A DNA stretch of 54,399 bases from Bacteroidota bacterium. GTDB lineage: Bacteria; Bacteroidota; Ignavibacteria; Tepidaquicellales; Tepidaquicellaceae. Positions 42,230 through 51,572 of this stretch are shown piece after piece (positions within the stretch are counted from its first letter, which is position 1; each line of letters starts with the position of its first letter). The notes below the pieces were generated by a model that worked only from the letters and a program-made list of their open reading frames with translations, had not been told where the DNA came from and made no database searches. The position numbers and the translations under genes are program-made. The DNA is taken from NCBI GenBank assembly GCA_018266895.1, contig JAFDZQ010000038.1:19421-73819 (forward strand), read 5' to 3'.

Positions 42230-43144
42230 TTGCAGATACAGTTCTTTTTAAGAATAATTTTTTGTTTAGTATTATTATTACAGTTTTATTCCTGTTCGGA
42301 CAAAAACGGTAAAGCGGATTCAAAAAAAATAATAAGAGATGACCTCGGAGTAAAAATCGGTTTTGACACTATTCCGCGTAAGATCATTTCCCTGGCTCCT
42401 AATATAACTGAAGCGTTATTTGCTATCGGAGCGGACTCTCTGATAGCAGGTGTTACTGATCTGTGCGATTATCCGTCAGAAGCAAAGACAAAAACAAAGA
42501 CAGGAAATTATTTAAATCCTGATTATGAAAGAATTTCTTCTTTGTCACCTGATCTTATTCTAATGTATGTATCCGGAGTTTCACAGCCTTCGTATCAGGC
42601 ATTAAAAAATCTTAACATGAAATTATTTGTATGCAATCCTGTCAATACAAACGATATAATCAGAATGATCACAAATCTTGGAAGGATTACCGGAAGGGAA
42701 CTGAAAGCCCAGGAATTATCTCAGAATCTCGTAAATGAAAGAGAGAAAATCTTTTTATCGGTCAGAGACAAAAAGCTGGAAAGCTGTCTTATCGTAGTTT
42801 CAGTCAATCCTCTTATGACAGCCAGCGGCAAAACTTTTATTCATGAAATTACTGAACTTTCCGGACTCGATAATATCTATAAAGACGAAAGTCTTGATTA
42901 TCCAATGATAAGTTATGAAGATGTAACTGCTAAAAATCCTTCTTTCATTATACTGCCCTGTGATACCACTGACGAAAATAAATATAACAGATTCATTAAC
43001 GAACTGTCCGAAAAGCTTAGCACTACAAATGCGATAAAGGATAAAAAAATTATTCTTGTGGATGATAATGTAATATTCAGACCGGGTCCGAGATTTCTTG
43101 AAGGAGTGAAACTTATTACAGAAAAATTGAAAAAATACAATTAG
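42230..43144 (+). CDS. cobalamin/iron-type substrate-binding lipoprotein (BtuF-like)
   Basis: A 304-residue ABC-importer binding protein of the helical-backbone metal receptor family. It has a TTG start and a lipoprotein signal ending in FYSC (Cys22). Two lobes are visible: RKIISLAPNITEALFAIGADSLIAGVTDLCDYP with SLSPDLILMYVSG in the first, and LIVVSVNPLMTASGKTFIHEI with VTAKNPSFIILP in the second, joined by a long helix. The family binds vitamin B12, haem or siderophores; the DLCDYP wording favours B12. No permease or ATPase is adjacent. Confidence 0.85.
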   Translation: MQIQFFLRIIFCLVLLLQFYSCSDKNGKADSKKIIRDDLGVKIGFDTIPRKIISLAPNITEALFAIGADSLIAGVTDLCDYPSEAKTKTKTGNYLNPDYERISSLSPDLILMYVSGVSQPSYQALKNLNMKLFVCNPVNTNDIIRMITNLGRITGRELKAQELSQNLVNEREKIFLSVRDKKLESCLIVVSVNPLMTASGKTFIHEITELSGLDNIYKDESLDYPMISYEDVTAKNPSFIILPCDTTDENKYNRFINELSEKLSTTNAIKDKKIILVDDNVIFRPGPRFLEGVKLITEKLKKYN

Positions 43145-43399
43145 AAAATTACGATATATTAAATTGAAGTATATTATATAGTCTACTTCAATGTCAGGTA
43201 TAAAGTCAATTATGTTGTTTTAAGTTTATTTATTGATGTACTATCTAAAATAAAACCTTCGATATTTATTTGAAAGTTTTTAAGTCCGGTTAAGAATTAG
43301 AAATTCATTTAACAAAAATTACACAAAATGCTTACAGAATCCGCAAAAATAGTAAAAACAGTTTAAGCTTATTGAAATGAAAAATCTTGTTTATGATTA
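43145..43399. other. 255-bp AT-rich spacer between convergent genes
   Basis: Lies between the stops of the BtuF-like gene and the TlpA-like gene. I see no gene and no strong hairpin. Confidence 0.5.
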
Positions 43400-43882
43400 T
43401 TAATTTTTTAAATATTTCGATATAACATCTCTAAAATCCTTATAGTTATGCTTACCAATCAATGTTTTTTGAAGAATGTTATTGCTGTATATGAAAGTCC
43501 CCGGAATTGATCCTTCCCAGTCTTTGCTGATATAATTGATAAGGTCTTCGTCTTTTGTGAAATTGTTGTAATAAGTTACAAAATCAACTCCCTGCTTTTT
43601 CAAAAAAGCTTTTGTCTTATCACCTAGATTGTCTCCGAAATCAAGAGATATGAATATGATTTTAAAATTTTTGTCCCTGTAATTTTTGTACAATTTCATA
43701 AGGTCAGGGAATTCCTCCGTGCACGGTCTGCACCAGGTAGCCCAGAAATTAATAAGGATTACATTCTCCCTGTTTGCAGTTCGGATGCTGTCTAAAACAT
43801 TTTTGTCTGCAGGTAGAAGTACCTGTGAATAAGAAGAACCGTAAGATGAAATTAATATCAGCAGTAAGATGAGTTTTTTCAT
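43400..43882 (-). CDS. TlpA-family thiol-disulfide oxidoreductase
   Basis: A 160-residue exported thioredoxin-fold protein (signal peptide 1-20, ...GSSYSQ). The redox motif is WATWCRPC, followed by EEFPDLMKLYKNYRDKNFKIIFISLDFGD, typical of TlpA/ResA proteins that keep periplasmic cysteines reduced, for example during cytochrome c maturation. The expected cis-Pro is in GSIPGTFIYSN. It is 65 bp downstream of another secreted thioredoxin-fold gene on the same strand, so the two may form an operon. Confidence 0.9.
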   Translation of the reverse strand: MKKLILLLILISSYGSSYSQVLLPADKNVLDSIRTANRENVILINFWATWCRPCTEEFPDLMKLYKNYRDKNFKIIFISLDFGDNLGDKTKAFLKKQGVDFVTYYNNFTKDEDLINYISKDWEGSIPGTFIYSNNILQKTLIGKHNYKDFRDVISKYLKN

Positions 43883-43947
43883 GATTTTTAAAAGAGAGAG
43901 ATTTACAAATCTCTCTCCTGATAAGAATATTTAATTAATTCAGTTCA

Positions 43948-44535
43948 TTATCTTTTAATGCCGCAGCCAAAAGCTTTTGTAAGATTGCTGCTTATTTCCT
44001 TTCCTGTAAGGAATTCGTTCAGAGCATTCTGAAGGTCATTGGAAGTAACTTTTGAAGCTTCTTTATTATCATCTATTCTGCCGTGATATACAAGAGTCAT
44101 AGAATTGTTATCAATTACAAAGACTTCAGGAGTCCGCATTGCACCGAACTGATCTGCAACAACATTATTCACATCCTTGAGAACAGGGAAGTTGTAGTTT
44201 TTACTTTTAGCGTGATTCATAACTTCATCGGTTGATTCGGTTTTATTAGAATTTATTCCCCACAAAATTACACCTTTAGAGCTGAATTCATTATTCAGAT
44301 TTATCAGTCTTTCTGTATATGGCTGGACGAACGGGCATTCAGTTGACATAAAAATTATTACGGTCGCTTTTGCATCTGAATTTTTCAGAGTATATGATTT
44401 TCCGTCGTAGTTAGAAATTGTAAAATCAGAAACCTTATCTCCGATTTTATACCCTTCTGTTCTTTCATTTGAATAGGAATTGATAAATAATGATAGGATT
44501 ATTGCAATTACAGATAAAGATTTGAAAATTTTCAT
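43948..44535 (-). CDS. secreted redoxin (AhpC/TSA-like) protein
   Basis: A 195-residue exported protein (signal peptide ~1-22) with the AhpC/TSA fold: KIGDKVSDFTISNYDGKSYTLKN, then VIIFMSTECPFVQPYTERLINLN. The single Cys in STECPF takes the place of the CxxC or peroxidatic site, and a second pair of cysteines-like context occurs only at the C-terminus (FGCGIKR), so a long-range disulfide is possible. cis-Pro is in MRTPEVFVID. A strong ribosome site (AAAAAGGAG) precedes the ATG. It probably shares an operon with the TlpA-like gene. Confidence 0.82.
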   Translation of the reverse strand: MKIFKSLSVIAIILSLFINSYSNERTEGYKIGDKVSDFTISNYDGKSYTLKNSDAKATVIIFMSTECPFVQPYTERLINLNNEFSSKGVILWGINSNKTESTDEVMNHAKSKNYNFPVLKDVNNVVADQFGAMRTPEVFVIDNNSMTLVYHGRIDDNKEASKVTSNDLQNALNEFLTGKEISSNLTKAFGCGIKR

Positions 44536-44872
44536 TTATAGTCTCCTTTTTGATTATTGTTTAATGTTAAGAATGACATAAACTAAATTAAAGTTTCTTA
44601 AAATGATAAATTTAATTATTGTCAGATTGTCTCAAATATAATTAAATGACAGACACAGTTTTTCACAGTGAATAAGAAAAATGAGCATAAAATTAAGCTT
44701 ACGGTCTGGATGATAAAATTTACAAACAGTTTTACTCTTTATTAATTTATTTCTGAATGCTTTTAAAATGGCAGTTCAATAAGGAATTAAAATAATTCAG
44801 ATATTACATTTTTATTTAAAAATACAAAAACTAAATTGCTGTTAATATAAAATATCAATTAAAACTTACTCA
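44536..44872. other. 337-bp divergent intergenic region
   Basis: Separates the redoxin gene (minus) from the SSS symporter (plus). On the minus strand a TATATTTG -7-like box occurs at 44640-44633, but its -33 partner is not TTTG. I see no gene or repeat. Confidence 0.5.
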
Positions 44873-46639
44873 ATGCATTTTATCGACTGGATTATTATCC
44901 TTCTTTATTTCGCAATTTCACTCACAATAGGTCTAATTTATTCAAAGAGAGCAGGCGGTTCAACTGAGAATTTTTTCCTGTCAGGAAGGAAACTATCGTG
45001 GTGGCTTGCCGGAATATCTATGGTTGCGACCACTTTTGCCGCAGATACGCCTCTTGCTGTTACTGAACTTGTCGGACAAAACGGCATAGCAGGCAACTGG
45101 CTCTGGTGGAACATGCTTATAGGAGGAATGCTTACGACTTTTTTCTTCGCAAGACTTTGGAGAAGAGCAAACATAATGACTGATATAGAGTTTATAGAGC
45201 TAAGGTATTCAGGTAAACCGGCTGCGGCATTGAGAGGATTCAAAGCAATTTATATGGGAATATTCATGAACACTATAATCATGGGCTGGGTAAATCTCGC
45301 GATGATTAAAATTCTTATCGGTATGTTCCCAGAATATGTGAATTCTTCCAATGCATTATTTTTTGTGGGAGGATGCATGCTTATCACTGCAATATATTCG
45401 GCAGTGTCAGGATTATGGGGTGTAGCGGTTACGGATGCTTTTCAGTTTATTCTTGCAATGACAGGATGCATTGTTCTCGCAGTAATTGTTGTAAATCAGC
45501 CGCAGATCGGCGGTATAACGGGTCTTCAGGAAAAGCTTCCTGAATGGGCAATGAGATTTACTCCTGAAATTACAAAAGAGGTATCTGCTACTTCAGTCGG
45601 AGGAATACTTGCAATGAGTGTTTCGACTTTTCTTGCTTTTATCGGAATACAATGGTGGGCTTCCTGGTATCCCGGAGCGGATCCGGGCGGCGGCGGTTAT
45701 ATTGCTCAGAGAATGATGGGAGCAAAAGATGAAAAGAATTCATTGTTCGCTACACTGTTTTTTCAGATCGCTCATTACTGCATAAGACCCTGGCCGTGGA
45801 TAATAGTAGGTCTGTGCTCATTGATACTTTATCCTGATCTGTCCCAGGCGGATAAAGGACTCGGATTTGTAAAAGCCATGAATGATTTTCTTCCTCCGGG
45901 ACTGAAAGGACTTCTGCTAGCTGCTTTTCTCGGAGCTTATATGTCGACGATTGCAACGCATCTTAACTGGGGGACCTCCTATTTCATAAATGATTTTTAC
46001 AGAAGATTTATTTCAAAAGAAAAATCAGAAAAGCATTATGTTTCGGTATCAAAATTAATGACGATAGTATTTATGTTCCTTTCAGTAATAGTAACTACTC
46101 AGATGACAAGTATTTCAGGTGTGTGGAGTTTTGTGATTGAATGCGGAGCGGGTCTGGGACTTGTTCTGATTTTAAGATGGTTCTGGTGGAGGGTAAATGC
46201 AATTAGTGAGATTGTTGCAACTATAACTCCGTTTTTGGTTTATGGAATATTGTATTTTGGAAAATCCGATATTGTATTTCCAAATACTCTTTACATCATA
46301 GTTCCGGTAACAACCATTGCCTGGTTAATTACGGCATTTATTACAAAGCCGACGGAAGAAAGCAAGCTGCTTTCATTTTACAGACAGGTGCATCCCGGCG
46401 GCATAGGATGGAAAGACATATCAACAAAGTTAACGGATGTAGTTTCCGATACAGGATATTATTTATTATTCATTGACTGGGTTGCGGGTATTGTTCTTGT
46501 TTACTCATTTCTGTTCGGTTTCGGAAAAATCATTTTTGGAAATTATACAATGGGATTTTTATTTTTACTTGTAGGCTTTGCTGCTGCAATGCTGATAAAG
46601 AGAAATTTCAATAAAGCAGGATGGGAGACAATAAACTGA
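44873..46639 (+). CDS. sodium:solute symporter (SSS family)
   Basis: A 588-residue inner-membrane transporter with about 13-14 hydrophobic segments. It opens with FIDWIIILLYFAISLTIGLIYSKR and FFLSGRKLSWWLAGISMVATTFAADTPL, the SSS helix-1/2 pattern with the Na+ site region, and later has GLKGLLLAAFLGAYMSTIATHLNWGTSYFINDFYRRF, the conserved SSS helix-8 region. The likely solute (sugar, amino acid, carboxylate or other) cannot be told; the W-rich stretches (IQWWASWYPGADPGGGGYIAQRMMGAK) are typical of Bacteroidota sugar/uncharacterised SSS members. Confidence 0.93.
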   Translation: MHFIDWIIILLYFAISLTIGLIYSKRAGGSTENFFLSGRKLSWWLAGISMVATTFAADTPLAVTELVGQNGIAGNWLWWNMLIGGMLTTFFFARLWRRANIMTDIEFIELRYSGKPAAALRGFKAIYMGIFMNTIIMGWVNLAMIKILIGMFPEYVNSSNALFFVGGCMLITAIYSAVSGLWGVAVTDAFQFILAMTGCIVLAVIVVNQPQIGGITGLQEKLPEWAMRFTPEITKEVSATSVGGILAMSVSTFLAFIGIQWWASWYPGADPGGGGYIAQRMMGAKDEKNSLFATLFFQIAHYCIRPWPWIIVGLCSLILYPDLSQADKGLGFVKAMNDFLPPGLKGLLLAAFLGAYMSTIATHLNWGTSYFINDFYRRFISKEKSEKHYVSVSKLMTIVFMFLSVIVTTQMTSISGVWSFVIECGAGLGLVLILRWFWWRVNAISEIVATITPFLVYGILYFGKSDIVFPNTLYIIVPVTTIAWLITAFITKPTEESKLLSFYRQVHPGGIGWKDISTKLTDVVSDTGYYLLFIDWVAGIVLVYSFLFGFGKIIFGNYTMGFLFLLVGFAAAMLIKRNFNKAGWETIN

Positions 46640-46740
46640 TTGTGTTTTTCGTTAAGTTAAGTATATTAAAATATTTTCAACTGATTATTTCGCCAATAAA
46701 GTTTTTCAATATAATTTATTAATTTGAATAAATTAAATGT

Positions 46741-47193
46741 ATGTTAAAACCCGGAGACAAAGCGCCTGACTTTAACTTAATAAGTGATGAAGGCAAGAAC
46801 GTAAGTTTAAAAGATCTCAAAGGAAAGAAAGTAATACTTTATTTTTATCCTAAGGACGACACTACGGGATGTACGGCTGAAGCCTGCAGTTTCAGAGACA
46901 GCATAAGACTTATTGAAAAGAAGAACACTGTCGTAATCGGTGTGAGTAAAGACAGTACCGCCTCTCATCAGAAATTCAAAAAAAAATACAGTCTTCCTTT
47001 TACGTTGCTCTCGGATGAGAATCTTGATATGCTTAAGGATTACGGAGTATGGAAAGAAAAGAGCATGTACGGTAAAAAGTATATGGGCATTGAGAGAACC
47101 ACTTTTATTATTGACGAAAAAGGAAAGATACAGGATATATTCAATAAAGTGAAAGTTCAGGGACATACGGAAGAAATACTCGCGAAAATTTAA
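46741..47193 (+). CDS. bcp: thioredoxin-dependent thiol peroxidase (BCP/PrxQ)
   Basis: A 150-residue cytoplasmic peroxiredoxin of the BCP/PrxQ class, which reduces hydroperoxides using thioredoxin. The peroxidatic Cys44 and resolving Cys49 lie in YPKDDTTGCTAEACSFRD, five residues apart as in the atypical 2-Cys type. The rest of the fold (VVIGVSKDSTASHQKFKKKYSLPFTLLSDE; IERTTFIIDEKGKI) is complete. The next gene starts 11 bases after its stop, so they are likely co-transcribed. Confidence 0.95.
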   Translation: MLKPGDKAPDFNLISDEGKNVSLKDLKGKKVILYFYPKDDTTGCTAEACSFRDSIRLIEKKNTVVIGVSKDSTASHQKFKKKYSLPFTLLSDENLDMLKDYGVWKEKSMYGKKYMGIERTTFIIDEKGKIQDIFNKVKVQGHTEEILAKI

Positions 47194-47204
47194 ACCAGAT
47201 TAAA

Positions 47205-48338
47205 ATGTCAGACAAAATAGAAATCCTGCCGGTCGAATTAGAGGGAGAAAAGAATAAATTCATTGAATTTCCTTACAGCTTTTATAAGAGCGATAAGAAC
47301 TGGGTAGAGCCGCTGAGGTTTGATGTAAAAAATAATCTTAATGAAAAGAAGAATCCTTTTTATCAGCATTCAAAAATTAAACTGTGGCTTGCAACTAAGA
47401 ACGGCGAAACAGCCGGAAGAATAGCCGGCATCATAAATGACAATCATAATAAGTTTCACAATGACAAAACAGGATTCTTCGGATTCTTTGAATGCATCAA
47501 TGATAAGAATGCAGCTAAGATGCTTTTTGACAAGGCTGCAGAATTTGCAAAGGAAAACGGAATGGACACTCTTCGCGGACCCATGAATCCTTCGACAAAC
47601 GACGAATGCGGATTATTGATTGATGGTTTTAACAAACCTCCTGTAATGCTGATGCCGTATAACCCGGAATATTATGCGGGATTACTTGAAGATTACGGAT
47701 TTGTAAAGGCAAAAGATCTTCTGGCATTCTGGATAGACAAAGAAGTTTCAAAAGACGAAAATATGATGGGCAAGCTAAGAAGAGTAAGCGATATAGTGCT
47801 TAAAAAAGAAAATATTACAATAAGGAATGTAAATCTTAAGGATTTCAAAAATGAAGTTCAGAAAATCCGGGAGGTATACAATGATGCCTGGGAGCTTAAC
47901 TGGGGATTCGTTCCGATGACGGAAGATGAGTTCAATTTCATTGCTGATAATCTGAAGCTGGTGGTCGATCCTGATTATATTGAATTTGCAGAGATCAACG
48001 GAAAGCCGGTTGGATTTTCACTTGCATTGCCGGATGTAAATCAGGCAATTAAAGGGCTTAACGGAAAACTGTTTCCCTTTGGGTTCATTAAATTTCTTCT
48101 TAACAAAAAAAAGATCAATCAGCTCAGGGTAATTATTATGGGAGTGAAAAAGGAGTATCACAGAAAGGGAATTGATGCCGTATTTTACAGGAATATAATT
48201 AATACGGCAGTGAAAAAAGGATTAAAGGGAGCTGAAATTTCCTGGATACTGGAAGATAATTATGCAATGAAACAGACGACGGAGAAACTCGGAGCTAAGG
48301 TTTACAAGATTTACAGGATTTATGATAAGCTGATTTAA
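47205..48338 (+). CDS. GNAT-fold N-acetyltransferase-like protein
   Basis: A 377-residue cytoplasmic protein. The N-terminal part (FIEFPYSFYKSDKNWVEPLRFDVKNNLNEKKNPFYQHSKIKLWLA) and the DTLRGPMNPSTNDECGLLIDGFNKPPVMLMPYNPEYY core are typical of a Bacteroidota-type family annotated as GNAT or hypothetical. The C-terminal half has a GNAT-like acetyl-CoA site (VIIMGVKKEYHRKGIDAVFYRNI) followed by GAEISWILEDNYAMKQTTEKLGAK. The acceptor is unknown. It is probably in one operon with bcp. Confidence 0.83.
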   Translation: MSDKIEILPVELEGEKNKFIEFPYSFYKSDKNWVEPLRFDVKNNLNEKKNPFYQHSKIKLWLATKNGETAGRIAGIINDNHNKFHNDKTGFFGFFECINDKNAAKMLFDKAAEFAKENGMDTLRGPMNPSTNDECGLLIDGFNKPPVMLMPYNPEYYAGLLEDYGFVKAKDLLAFWIDKEVSKDENMMGKLRRVSDIVLKKENITIRNVNLKDFKNEVQKIREVYNDAWELNWGFVPMTEDEFNFIADNLKLVVDPDYIEFAEINGKPVGFSLALPDVNQAIKGLNGKLFPFGFIKFLLNKKKINQLRVIIMGVKKEYHRKGIDAVFYRNIINTAVKKGLKGAEISWILEDNYAMKQTTEKLGAKVYKIYRIYDKLI

Positions 48339-48525
48339 TTTCTTTTCCCGGCTGAGCACAGTGATATTTAAAGATTACTTCACGGATAAAATTATATAAT
48401 TCACACTAATTGAATTAAGTGTATGTTTCATAAAATATAGTGTAACTTATTAAATATTTGCATACTTTGACAAACCCCAGGCAATAAATCCCCGGATTAT
48501 TTTAAATTAAACTGTACAAACAAAC

Positions 48526-50154
48526 ATGAGAAAATTATTTCTTTTATTTGCTGTGCTGTGTATAATTCTTTCATCTGAAGAAAATGTTAACGCACAGCTT
48601 GGGAACAAAAATATGTATCTGCTAGGCAATGTGAATAATCATACAACTCCTTACTCAGCTTTATGGGGATACAAGGCGCCCGACGGAAGGGAATATGCGA
48701 TCCTCGGGACATTTGACGGAACTCAGTTTATTGACATAACGGATGCATCAAACATTCATCAGGTCGGATTTGTTGCTTCTACATCACCCGGTCATTCGAG
48801 TAACCTCTGGCGTGAAATGAAAACATTTTCTCATTATGCATATATTGTATCGGAAGTTCCTAACAGCGGCATTCAGATAGTTGATCTTCAATACCTTCCT
48901 GATTCAATTCATTATGTAAAAAAATTCGTTCCGGCAGGTCATACTTTCACTCACAGCATTTCGCAATCAGGTCCTTATCTTTACCTGAACGGCTGCAACG
49001 CATCATTCGGGAACGGTGTGACTGTACTTGATCTTACTGTAAATCCGGAAACTCCCGTGAAAAGGGGAGCTTACAATGTTGATTATGTTCATGACTGCAG
49101 AATTGTAAATGATACAATCTATGCTGCTAATGTGTATATCAGCAAGGTAAGTATAATTAATGCTACAAACAAAAATTCACTTACGGGAATCACTTCTTTT
49201 ATTAATATGGCAAATTCCGGTCCGCATAATACAGCACTGACCGAAGACAGAAAGTTCATTCTTGTAACTGATGAAGTAGGAAATCTGCCGAGAGCTTTGA
49301 AAATTTGGAACATTCAGGATCTTGATAACATAACTTATGTAACGAACTGGCAGCCGACCGGAATTACCGGCGCCGTAATTCATAATGTCGAAACATACGG
49401 CAAGTATGCGCTGATAGCTCATTATACTGCAGGTATCAGATTAGTTGATATTTCGAATCCGGCAGTTCCCGCAGAGGTAGCTTATTATGATACATATCCT
49501 TCAGATAATTCCGGTAATTATGAAGGATGCTGGGGTGTGTATATGTTCCCGTCAGGAAAAATAATTGGTTCTGACAGATCAACGGGACTTTATGTGCTCA
49601 AGACAAATTTCAATATAAGCGCTGTTCCGGAAGGATTTTACAATTCGTCAACAAACCGGCTGAATGCAAAAGACACCATAAGAGCGTTTCTCAGATCTGC
49701 AAGTTCACCATACACTATAATAGATTCATCAAAAGCAGTAATAGATTCAGTCAGCTTTACAGGTAATTTCAGATTTAACCTTGCGCCGGCCGGGACATAC
49801 TACATAGTGGTCAGGCACAGGAACAGTATTGAAACCTGGAGCAGAATGAACGGAGAAAGTTACAATCCCATGACACTTTCAGGATATAATTTCAGTGATT
49901 CTTTAAACAAGGCATTCGGAAACAATCAGAAACAAGTGGATTTAACACCGGAAAGATTTGCAATTTTCAGCGGAGATGTAAATCAGGACGGTTCGGTTGA
50001 CGCTTCAGATGTCAGCAGCATTGATAATGACGCTTATAATTCAGTGACAGGTTACGTCAAAACTGATTTAACAGGAGACAATTTTGTAGATGCAATTGAT
50101 GTCAGCATTGGAGATAACAATTCAGGAAATACTGTTATGGCTATAATTCCATAA
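48526..50154 (+). CDS. choice-of-anchor B (LVIVD repeat) protein with dockerin-like C-terminal module
   Basis: A 542-residue secreted protein (signal peptide 1-24, ...NVNAQ). Residues ~30-360 are the choice-of-anchor B domain and are clearly paralogous to the gene at 28330 (ALWGYKAPDGREYAILGTFDG, WREMKTFSHYAYIVSE, IQIVDLQYLPDS, VDYVHDCRIV, GIRLVDISNPAVP). Instead of a T9SS type A tail it ends with the ~176-residue module (367-542, 49624-50151) shared with the nuclease-like and SBBP proteins: a beta domain (STNRLNAKDTIRAFLRSASS...IETWSR) plus two EF-hand-like loops (GDVNQDGSVDASDVSSIDND; DLTGDNFVDAIDVSIGDNN). Confidence 0.9.
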   Translation: MRKLFLLFAVLCIILSSEENVNAQLGNKNMYLLGNVNNHTTPYSALWGYKAPDGREYAILGTFDGTQFIDITDASNIHQVGFVASTSPGHSSNLWREMKTFSHYAYIVSEVPNSGIQIVDLQYLPDSIHYVKKFVPAGHTFTHSISQSGPYLYLNGCNASFGNGVTVLDLTVNPETPVKRGAYNVDYVHDCRIVNDTIYAANVYISKVSIINATNKNSLTGITSFINMANSGPHNTALTEDRKFILVTDEVGNLPRALKIWNIQDLDNITYVTNWQPTGITGAVIHNVETYGKYALIAHYTAGIRLVDISNPAVPAEVAYYDTYPSDNSGNYEGCWGVYMFPSGKIIGSDRSTGLYVLKTNFNISAVPEGFYNSSTNRLNAKDTIRAFLRSASSPYTIIDSSKAVIDSVSFTGNFRFNLAPAGTYYIVVRHRNSIETWSRMNGESYNPMTLSGYNFSDSLNKAFGNNQKQVDLTPERFAIFSGDVNQDGSVDASDVSSIDNDAYNSVTGYVKTDLTGDNFVDAIDVSIGDNNSGNTVMAIIP

Positions 50155-50307
50155 GATAAATTATTACGGCAAATCAGCCGGATTTATTCAAATATATTTT
50201 TATCACAATCTTTTTGAAGTTGTGAAGATACAGTGGATTATCAAAGACCGTTCCTGTTAAATTAATCCAGTCAGTATTAAATCTTTGATTTGCAATATGT
50301 ATAACGG

Positions 50308-50335
50308 AAAGCCGGTGATGAATATCTCCGGCTTT
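50308..50335 (+). terminator. hairpin downstream of second choice-of-anchor B gene
   Basis: AAAGCCGG pairs with CCGGCTTT (8 bp, perfect) around a 12-base loop, followed by AGTTTTG. It is ~150 bases after the stop, the only structured element in the 290-bp spacer 50155-50444. The T tail is short, so terminator function is probable but not certain. Confidence 0.55.
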
Positions 50336-50444
50336 AGTTTTGTAAAAAAATTAATTTTAACAGGCAATGCAAATTTCAGTTTAACTTAATTTTGGAATAT
50401 TTTTAGAATTTAATATTAAGTAAATTCATGAAAATAAAATACAA

Positions 50445-51572
50445 TTGGCTTCTTTTGAATTTTTAAAATATATTTATTTACTTACACAGGTTAATAAGCT
50501 CGGGAATGTAAAGATCAGAAATGTCCTAAATCATTTCAGCAATTCTGAGAATTTATACAAATGCACGGCAAATGATCTGAAGAGAATAAACGGCATAGAT
50601 GCAGGCATATCAGAAGAAATGATATCAGTCATCAGAAATAAAGAGAAGTATTTCAGGGAGTTCGATGAAATATTCGCTAAAGCTGAAAGAAGCAGTATAA
50701 AACTTGCTTGCATTACAGATGGAGAATATCCGGAAAATCTGAAGAGAATCTTTGACGCGCCGGTATTGCTTTATTACAAAGGAATGCTTTATGATTCAGA
50801 TAAATATTCTCTCAGCATTGTCGGCACGAGAACTCCGACTGAACATGGTAAATACAACTGCGAAAAATTTACTGAAGAGTTATCCGCACTGAGTATTCCG
50901 ATTATCAGCGGTTTCGCGAGGGGAATAGATTCGATAGTTCACAGAACCTGTGTAAAAAACAAAAGAATTAATTACGCTGTATTCGGTTGCGGAGCAGATG
51001 TAATCTATCCTTATGAAAATAATAAACTATATTCGGAAATTATTGAATGCGGTGCTGTCATATCGGAGTTTCCGATCGGAGCTAAACCGGATAAGGTAAA
51101 TTTTCCAAGAAGGAACAGAATCATCAGCGGGATAAGCATCGGTACGATTGTAGTTGAAAGCGGAATTAAGGGCGGGGCATTGCTTACTGCCGAAATAGCA
51201 GTTGACCAGGACAGGGAAGTATTTGCGTTTCCGGGAAACATCAGTTCTAAACAATCCGAAGGTACAAATGAACTTATTAAAAGAGGACAGGCAAAATTAG
51301 TTACAAATATTGATGATATACTGAATGAACTCGAAATGAAACTGAAGCCGGTTTTAAAAAAGAATTACTCCTCTAAAACTGAAACTCTGAGATTAAATTT
51401 AAGCGAATCAGAAAATAAAATATATTCCGTACTTGATTATGAACCGGTACATATTGACAGGATAAATGAATTAACGGAACTTGCTATTTCAGATTGTCTT
51501 GTTAATCTTCTGAATCTGGAATTCAAATCCTTAGTCAGGCAGGTACCCGGAAAATATTTTATGAGGGTCTGA
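50445..51572 (+). CDS. dprA: DNA-processing protein DprA
   Basis: Loads RecA on incoming single-stranded DNA during natural transformation. The N-terminal helical (SAM/HhH-like) part is followed by the extended Rossmann core: LSIVGTRTPTEHG, IISGFARGIDSIVHR, AVFGCGADVIYPYEN, VISEFPIGAKPDKVNFPRRNRIISG, VVESGIKGGALLTAEIA and AFPGNISSKQSEGTNELI. A C-terminal winged-helix-like segment completes the family length (375 residues). It starts with TTG at 50445; no better ATG is in frame. It heads an operon with a 1-base overlap to the next gene. Confidence 0.94.
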   Translation: MASFEFLKYIYLLTQVNKLGNVKIRNVLNHFSNSENLYKCTANDLKRINGIDAGISEEMISVIRNKEKYFREFDEIFAKAERSSIKLACITDGEYPENLKRIFDAPVLLYYKGMLYDSDKYSLSIVGTRTPTEHGKYNCEKFTEELSALSIPIISGFARGIDSIVHRTCVKNKRINYAVFGCGADVIYPYENNKLYSEIIECGAVISEFPIGAKPDKVNFPRRNRIISGISIGTIVVESGIKGGALLTAEIAVDQDREVFAFPGNISSKQSEGTNELIKRGQAKLVTNIDDILNELEMKLKPVLKKNYSSKTETLRLNLSESENKIYSVLDYEPVHIDRINELTELAISDCLVNLLNLEFKSLVRQVPGKYFMRV

